Below, piece after piece: positions 56,168 to 64,000 of a DNA stretch of 64,000 nt. The stretch's first letter is position 1. Every line of letters starts with the position of its first letter. Source of the DNA: Saxidomus purpurata (lineage: Eukaryota; Mollusca; Bivalvia; Venerida; Veneridae); the NCBI GenBank assembly GCA_022818135.1, contig JAFMSR010000015.1:1985059-2049058 (forward strand). Direction: 5' to 3'. Below the pieces are notes generated by a model, which searched no databases, was not told the DNA's origin, and saw nothing but the letters and a program-made list of their open reading frames with translations. The position numbers and the translations under genes are program-made.

Positions 56168-57481
56168 CTAAAATATAGATATTATGTAGATTAAATCTTA
56201 ATTAATATGTTAGTGATTTTACTGGATACATAATATGTTTTAAAATTTAAGATGGCCACTATTTGCATAGATAAAATGCATATGTAAACAAGATCATACA
56301 CAGAACTCACCAATAAGCTGAAGAAGGAATTTTTCACCAATTCATTATAATTTTATTCATAATTTTAAATTGTAAAATTAAAGCATTAATAAATGAACAG
56401 CCTAGAACAATTATAATAAACCGAATTATACTTCATTCCGCCCTTTCTTATGCTTCCCTGCCAACTTGTGTCAGGAGATTTTCAAATGTTTTGGCGATTA
56501 ACTGTATATTTGGGCATTTGGTGCACAATATTTCTAAAGTGATTCCAACGTAATTGTTATTTATAAAACGTAATAAACATTCCAGTTTCTAAATATGGAA
56601 GACAGAGGTCCGGCAAACAAATGGCTTATTATTGGCCATATAACAAAATGAGAGGTTACATAATAATAAAGTAAAACTCAAATGAAACATTTGCAAAACA
56701 ATAATCTCTTAAATTACAGACGTAAAACACTTTCGCCGGTCATTGTACATTGATGATATAATGAATTGTGATAGTTCATTAAACTGTTATACAAATCATA
56801 TAAAAAAAAATCTAAATTGTAATTACATCAAACTGTGGACTATCAAATGCAACCGGCAACAATGTTATTTTTTCAAATTGGCGGACAACAAACACAAATA
56901 ACTGACATACTTGTGTACGTTTCGTTGAATACAAATTAGCGTGAGGTAGAGATTAGGTCACAAAATGCCGCATAGTGCCAGTACAATTCCCATTTTTCTA
57001 AGTTATCCATTTTACAAAATGTGTTCCATGTTACGTCCATTATGGCGTCAAATCTATGTGTGAAATTTCCGACTACACTCGCATATGCTATTAAAGTAAT
57101 AGCCTCATTGGAAAACGCAATTTATGAAAGATTGAGGTAAACTACAGTTACAATCTCTACAGAAAGAACAAAAAACATGAACTTAAATATTCTATTTTAG
57201 ATGAAAATGATGTTTCGTTGGCTAAGTTAAAACACATAATTATTTAGATTTTATGTTATGAAACATTTATTCAATGGCTTGTCATCGAGATCGTGGAACA
57301 ATCCATTGAACTAATGTACGAGGCAAAGTTCACTTAATACATATACTCTCAGGCTATCTTGAAAATAAATTCAACTGTCAACCGAGAAGCCATTGTAATA
57401 CGTGTTTGGATACAGTAATTGTGGAACGACATCCTTCACGTTATTCTATTAACAGTTGTTACACAAAAATGTATGAATTAC

Positions 57482-57535
57482 CTTTAGTTTCATAAAGATC
57501 ATATTCTTTATTCCTTCTGCCAGATTGTGCCATCC
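57482..57535 (-). CDS. Candidate start exon, array copy 2
   Basis: Identical layout and splice sites to copy 1: the upstream exon ends at 57679 and the intron is 57536-57678 (143 nt). It is kept although this copy has lost the distal 835 bp. Confidence 0.4.
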
Positions 57536-59686
57536 CTAAAATATAGATATTATGTAGATTAAATCTTAATTAATATGTTAGTGATTTTACTGGATACATA
57601 GTATGTTTTAAAATTTAAGATGGCCACTATTTGCATAGATAAAATGCATCTTTAAACAAGATCATACACAGAACTCACCAATAAGCTGAAGAAGGAATTT
57701 TTCACCAATTCATTATAATTTTATTCATAATTTTAAATTGTAAAATTAAAGCATTAATAAATGAACAGCCTAGAACAATTATAATAAACCGAATTATACT
57801 TCATTCCGCCCTTTCTTATGCTTCCCTGCCAACTTGTGTCAGGAGATTTTCAAATGTTTTGGCGATTAACTGTATATTTGGGCATTTGGTGCACAATATT
57901 TCTAAAGTGATTCCAACGTAATTGTTATTTATGTAACGTAATAAACATTCCAGTTTCTAAATATGGAAGACAGAGGTCCGGCAAACAAATGGGTTATTAT
58001 TGGCCATATAACAAAATGAGAGGTTACATAATAATAAAGTAAAACTCAAATGAAACATTTGCAAAACAATAATCTCTTAAATTACAGACGTAAAACACTT
58101 TCGCCGGTCATTGTACATTGATGATATAATGAATTGTGATAGTTCATTAAACTGTTATACAAATCATATAAAAAAAATCTAAATTGTAATTACATCAAAC
58201 TGTGGACAATCAAATGCAACCGGCAACAATGTTATTTTTTCAAATTGGCGGACAACAAACACAAATAACTGACATACTTGTGTACGTTTCGTTGAATACA
58301 AATTAGCGTGAGGTAGAGATTAGGTCACAAAATGCCGCATAGTGCCAGTACAATTCCCATTTTTCTAAGTTATCCATTTAACAAAATGTGTTCCATGTTA
58401 CGTCCATTATGGCGTCAAATCTATGTGTGAAATTTCCGACTACACCCGCATATGCTATTAAGGTAATAGCCTCATTGGAAAATGCAATTTATGAACGATT
58501 GAGGTAAACTACAGTTACAATCTCTACGTAGAATATCTGAGTGCAATACATTTTAGTTAGAAAATCACAGTTTACATTAGAATGTACGACGTCTTCCTTT
58601 GCCTATCCAGCATACCTATTTTAAAACCATTAATAGTCTGATGTGCAGAAGTGGCGATAGTGGTCGATTTCCTAAAGTATTAAACTTGCTTTTGCCCGAT
58701 TATAAGTTGTCAAAGAATAATACTCATTCCAAACGTCTTTCATTTATCTTTTCCCGGCGAGCAAGTTTCAACACCATCGTTTCAGCGAAAATCTAGTTCT
58801 AGAGCCATAAACTGTCAGCTTTCTCATGAAACTCATAAACTCATGAAGGGACATAGTAGTCTTGCCCGAAATGTTGGCCATCACCTAATAAGAGGTTACG
58901 GTGACTAGAGGACAACGACTTAAACCACTAGGCCACGGAGGCGATTATGACGCCCGAATATCCGGCGTGCTGTGCATCTCAACGTACAATCATCAAGAGT
59001 TGTCTTGCATCTGACATATGTCACTGGAGAATCACTGATCAGAAGTACCTTTTTTATTTATACATGTTTATATGTTTTTCGTTTAAAACGTGTACAATGT
59101 AAGCAATGTCACACTGTCTTATAAATAAACATGATTTATAGAATCATTAAATTACAATGTGTGTTGTCTGTTCCGATAAATATTTGCATGCATGATGCCA
59201 TCGCTCAAAATGTTCACAATGTAAATTATTTTAAAGCGATTTCGTTTGCAAATTAATGTTTAAGGGCGACTTTTGCAACAGAGGGAATCATCTTTATGTA
59301 TACATTTAGCATAAATAGGAGATTAAAACTCCATTTGAGGTCACACCTGACTTAAACGGTAAAACAGAAAGAACAAAAAATATGAACTTAAATATTCTAT
59401 TTTAGATGAAAATGATGTTTCGTTGGCTAAGTTAAAACACATAATTATTTAGATTTTATGTTATGAAACATTTATTCAATGGCTTGTCATCGAGATCGTG
59501 GAACAATCCATTGAACTAATGTACGAGGCAAAGTTCACTTAATACATATACTCTCAGGCTATCTTGAAAATAAATTCAACTGTCAACCGAGAAGCCATTG
59601 TAATACGTGTTTGGATACAGTAATTGTGGAACGACATCCTTCACGTTATTCTATTAACAGTTGTTACACAAAAATGTATGAATTAC

Positions 59687-59740
59687 CTTTAGTTTCATAA
59701 AGATCATATTCTTTATTCCTTCTGCCAGATTGTGCCATCC
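59687..59740 (-). CDS. Candidate start exon, array copy 3
   Basis: Same 17 codons and splice sites. The upstream exon ends at 59884 and the intron is 59741-59883 (143 nt). Confidence 0.4.
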
Positions 59741-61882
59741 CTAAAATATAGATATTATGTAGATTAAATCTTAATTAATATGTTAGTGATTTTACTGGAT
59801 ACATAATATGTTTTAAAATTTAAGATGGCCACTATTTGCATAGATAAAATGCATCTGTAAACAAGATCATACACAGAACTCACCAATAAGCTGAAGAAGG
59901 AATTTTTCACCAATTCATTATAATTTTATTCATAGTTTTAAATTGTAAAATTAAAGCATTAATAAATGAACAGCCTAGAACAATTATAATAAACCGAATT
60001 ATACTTCATTCCGCCCTTTCTTATGCTTCCCTGCCAACTTGTGTCAGGAGATTTTCAAATGTTTTGGCGATTAACTGTATATTTGGGCATTTGGTGCACA
60101 ATATTTCTAAAGTGATTCCAACGTAATTGTTATTTATATAACATAATAAACATTCCAGTTTCTAAATATGGAAGACAGAGGTCCGGCAAACAAATGGCTT
60201 ATTATTGGCCATATAACAAAATGAGAGGTTACATAATAATAAAGTAAAACTCAAATGAAACATTTGCAAAACAATAATCTCTTAAATTACAGACGTAAAA
60301 CACTTTCGCCGGTCATTGTACATTGATGATATAATGAATTGTGATAGTTCATTAAACTGTTATACAAATCATATAAAAAAAATCTAAATTGTAATTACAT
60401 CAAACTGTGGACTATCAAATGCAACCGGCAACAATGTTATTTTTTCAAATTGGCGGACAACAAACAGAAATAACTGACATACTTGTGTACGTTTCGTTGA
60501 ATACAAATTAGCGTGAGGTAGAGATTAGGTCACAAAATGCCGCATAGTGCCAGTACAATTCCCATTTTTCTAAGTTATCCATTTTACAAAATGTGTTCCA
60601 TGTTACGTCCATTATGGCGTCAAATCTATGTGTGAAATTTCCGACTACACCCGCATATGCTATTAAGGTAATAGCCTCATTGGAAAACGCAATTTATGAA
60701 CGATTGAGGTAAACTACAGTTACAATCTCTACGTAGAATATCTGAGTGCAATACATTTTAGTTAGAAAATCACAGTTTACATTAGAATGTACGACGTCTT
60801 CCTTTGCCTATCCAGCATACCTATTTTAAAACCATTAATGGTCTGATGTGCAGAAGTGGCGATAGTGGTCGATTTCCTAAAGTATTAAACTTGCTTTTGC
60901 CCGATTATAAGTTGTCAAAGAATAATACTCATTCCAAACGTCTTTCATTTATCTTTTCTCGGCGAGCAAGTTTCAACACCATCGTTTCAGCGAAAATCTA
61001 GTTCTACAGCCATAAACTGTCAGCTTTCTCATGAAACTCATAAACTCATGAAGGGACATAGTAGTCTTGCCCGAAATGTTGGCCATCACCTAATAAGAGG
61101 TTACGGTGACTAGAGGACAACGACTTAAACCACTAGGCCACGGAGGCGGTTATGACGCCCGAATATCCGGCGTGCTGTGCATCTCAACGTACAATCATCA
61201 AGAGTTGTCTTGCATCTGACTTATGTCACTGGAGAATCACTGATCAGAAGTACCTTTTTTATTTATACATGTTTATATGTTTTTCGTTTAAAACGTGTAC
61301 AATGTAAGCAATGTCACACTGTCTTATAAATAAACATGATTTATTAACTTACAATGTGTGTTGTCTGTTCCGATAAATATTTGCATGCATGATGCCATCG
61401 CTCAAAATGTTCACAATGTAAATTATTTTAAAGCGATTTCGTTTGCAAATTCATGTTTAAGGGCGACTTTTGCAACAGAGGGAATCATCTTTATGTATAC
61501 ATTTAGCATAAATAGGAGATTAAAACTCCATTTGAGGTCACACCTGACTTGAACGGTAAACAGAAAGAACAAAAAATATGAACTTAAATATTCTATTTTA
61601 GATGAAAATGATGTTTCTTTGGCTAAGTTAAAACACATAATTATTTAGGTTTTATGTTATGAAACATTTATTCAATGGCTTGTCATCGAGATCGTGGAAC
61701 AATCCATTGAACTAATGTACGAGGCAAAGTTCACTTAATACATATACTCTCAGGCTATCTTGAAAATAAATTCAACTGTCAACCGAGAAGCCATTGTAAT
61801 ACGTGTTTGGATACAGTAATTGTGGAACGACATCCTTCACGTTATTCTATTAACAGTTGTTACACAAAAATGTATGAATTAC

Positions 61883-61936
61883 CTTTAGTTTCATAAAGAT
61901 CATATTCTTTATTCCTTCTGCCAGATTGTGCCATCC
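61883..61936 (-). CDS. Candidate start exon, array copy 4
   Basis: Same 17 codons and splice sites. The upstream exon ends at 62080 and the intron is 61937-62079 (143 nt). Confidence 0.4.
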
Positions 61937-62900
61937 CTAAAATATAGATATTATGTAGATTAAATCTTAATTAATATGTTAGTGATTTTACTGGATACAT
62001 AATATGTTTTAAAATTTAAGATGGCCACTATTTGCATAGATAAAATGCATCTGTAAACAAGATCATACACAGAACTCACCAATAAGCTGAAGAAGGAATT
62101 TTTCACCAATTCATTATAATTTTATTCATAATTTTAAATTGTAAAATTAAAGCATTAATAAATGAACAGCCTAGAACAATTATAATAAACCGAATTATAC
62201 TTCATTCCGCCCTTTCTTATGCTTCCCTGCCAACTTGTGTCAGGAGATTTTCAAATGTTTTGGCGATTAACTGTATATTTGGGCATTTGGTGCACAATAT
62301 TTCTAAAGTGATTCCAACGTAATTGTTATTTATGTAACGTAATAAACATTCCAGTTTCTAAATATGGAAGACAGAGGTCCGGCAAACAAATGGGTTATTA
62401 TTGGCCATATAACAAAATGAGAGGTTACATAGTAATAAAGTAAAACTCAAATGAAACATTTGCAAAACAATAATCTCTTAAATTACAGACGTAAAACACT
62501 TTCGCCGGTCATTGTACATTGATGATATAATGAATTGTGATAGTTCATTAAACTGTTATACAAATCATATAAAAAAATCTAAATTGTAATTACATCAAAC
62601 TGTGGACTATCAAATGCAACCGGCAACAATGTTATTTTTCAAATTGGCGGACAACAAACAGAAATAACTGACATACTTGTGTACGTTTCGTTGAATACAA
62701 ATTAGCGTGAGGTAGAGATTAGGTCACAAAATGCCGCATAGTGCCAGTACAATTCCCATTTTTCTAAGTTATCCATTTTACAAAATGTGTTCCATGTTAC
62801 GTCCATTATGGCGTCAAAACTATGTGTGAAATTTCCGACTACACTCGCATATGCTATTAAGGTAATAGCCTCATTGGAAAACGCAATTTATGAACGATTT

Positions 62901-63560
62901 CGATGTGCTCAGGCATCTATTGCGTGAATGAAAGTCTGCTACAAATTCCGTTAACTACCAATGATGCATACTTGGTATTTCATAAGATGTTTGTTTTAAA
63001 TAATATTGTATCATTTTGAAGACATGTGTAGCACTGAAACAGATTGTTATATCACCAAATACTCCCCTGACTGACATTTTAGGCGTTTCACTCATCATTT
63101 ATTTCATCTGTTTATTCAGACATCTCGGACGTACAGGTCTGTCTTCTAGTGACTTTGGATCTTAACTCTGTGTCACAATTCTATAGATATGCTCACAGGT
63201 GCAGTCTAGCGTAGCTTTAACCACAGCGCTGCATTATAGTTAAAATAGCCTTGTGACTATATGTAAAAAAGAAGGTAAATAACAACGTTTACATAACGGC
63301 CCAGTTTCAGCTTCAATAACTCCATCTAAAAAACGGCATCTTTATTAAAACCAATTGCATATAAAGCCAAAGTGCTCATATTGTCTGCGAAAATTTGCTT
63401 CGAGGCTAAGAAACAAAACGTTTTAAAACAGCGAATGAAAGTTTCGGATATTTTTCGCCAACCCGAATAAATCTCACATTTCTGACCTTGAATCCTTGCC
63501 CTTGCAACATGTGTTCACATAAAGTATCCGCTGAATATTCCATAACATAATATGGAAGAC
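62901..63560. other. Intergenic, no gene seen
   Basis: Unique-looking AT-rich sequence beyond the array. Confidence 0.4.
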
Positions 63561-63564
63561 ATCT

Positions 63565-63760
63565 GTTTTACTAAGTCAAGGGCCATAACTCAGTTGTGAC
63601 TGCCTTGAAAAAAAAAACACTCAAAGATAGCAGCACAACTGCCAATCCCAATAAACATTTGTGGTGACTCTATGTCAAATGTGTGAGGACAAACTTGCAA
63701 AATAGAATGCCTTTAAGTTGACTAAGTCAAGGTAAGATAACTCTGGTGTTACTGGTCCAT
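63565..63760 (+). repeat. Bivalve dispersed repeat fragment, two ~147-bp units
   Basis: 'ctaagtcaagggccataact' near 63571 and 'ctaagtcaaggtaagataac' near 63722 begin successive units. The phrase 'gccataactc.g.tgt.act' is common in bivalve repeats (recall). Confidence 0.5.
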
Positions 63761-64000
63761 ATAAATACTTAAACTCACATGAATAATTTTATTTATAAAA
63801 TAAATATGTTTTAGGTATTCTTTTTACAGCTCAGCATGTTACTGTCTGGTTTTCACGAGTTACTGCCAATTAAGATGATTGTCTCTATATAATGAATAAT
63901 CTTTCTTTGGTTAGTCATTTAATAAATAGTGTTATTAAATGAGTGATTTCATAATTGCCCTGTTATTTGTCCGAGGGCATTCGTTTTGACAGTTTGCTCA
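63761..64000. other. Intergenic to the window end
   Basis: No feature seen. Confidence 0.3.

Larger units (their letters stand above)
54927..62900. repeat. Tandem array of a 2.2-kb unit, four copies
   Basis: The unit begins 'gaggtaaactacagttacaa' and ends '..aatttatgaacgatt'. Starts lie at about 54927, 57132, 58501 and 60706. Copies 1, 3 and 4 are about 2.2 kb, and copy 2 is 1.37 kb because 'caatctctac' is joined directly to 'agaaagaac', losing about 835 bp. Copies differ by scattered substitutions and 1-4 bp indels (well above 95 percent identical by eye). Each unit has a truncated SINE head and a pair of candidate minus-strand exons. Confidence 0.9.

Noticed and set aside
55026..61001. Conserved 65-codon plus-strand frame present three times
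   Set aside because: The conservation is explained by recent tandem duplication. There is no splice context, domain or start-site signal, and the frame is missing from the deleted copy.

Overview
This window is non-coding-rich, AT-rich metazoan nuclear DNA, most likely from a marine bivalve. The evidence is spliced eukaryotic exons, non-LTR retrotransposon remains, tRNA-derived SINE heads, many TIR elements, and interspersed repeats that begin with an 'acaagagggccatgatggccc'-type header and end in 'ggtgagctaaa'. I know that repeat style from heterodont bivalve genomes, so the assignment rests on recall and not on a search. There are no bacterial operons, rRNA genes, convincing tRNA genes or CRISPR arrays.

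Layout. 1-6.9 kb: intergenic DNA with a decayed mariner transposase (about 1.98-2.64 kb), a PIF/Harbinger N-terminal remnant (5.7 kb) and a 5'-truncated LINE 3' end (6.6 kb). 6.97-13.65 kb: a 6.7-kb foldback-type element. Its long inverted arms are built partly of 40-bp tandem units, its interior holds a 199-bp higher-order repeat and a 167-bp satellite, and its ends are flanked by a near-identical 9-10 bp A-rich sequence. 14.6-17 kb: composite bivalve repeats. 17.2-20.2 kb: a decayed jockey/CR1-like LINE on the minus strand carrying two later insertions, one with a clean 12-bp target-site duplication.

22.0-26.3 kb holds the one well-supported protein-coding gene. It is a minus-strand, multi-exon gene for a trypsin-fold protease without an apparent signal peptide. 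His and Asp of the triad lie in one exon and Ser in the last exon, and the splice phase matches. Its intron carries a dispersed repeat and a small pogo-like MITE. At 28.5-29.2 kb a helix-turn-helix exon is split by a 418-bp TTAA MITE, a second copy of which lies at 36.8 kb.

31-42 kb contains a 2.8-kb element with unequal inverted arms, a tRNA-derived SINE, a small MITE, a reverse-transcriptase scrap and a 3-kb TA-flanked CAGT-TIR element. 43.7-49.3 kb is minisatellites and composite repeats. 49.34-51.86 kb is a nearly perfect palindrome with 1.12-kb arms and a 280-bp spacer. 53.8-54.1 kb holds an RNase H-like retroelement scrap. 54.9-62.9 kb is a tandem array of a 2.2-kb unit (three near-full copies and one internally deleted). 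Each unit carries the same minus-strand pair of candidate 5' exons, including a 17-codon start exon with conserved splice sites. The rest is intergenic.

Apart from the protease gene, and possibly the array's 5' exons, there is no set of genes working together. The window is mainly a record of repeat invasion, nesting, inversion and tandem duplication. Apart from the four-fold exon copies and the protease triad, functional claims are tentative.
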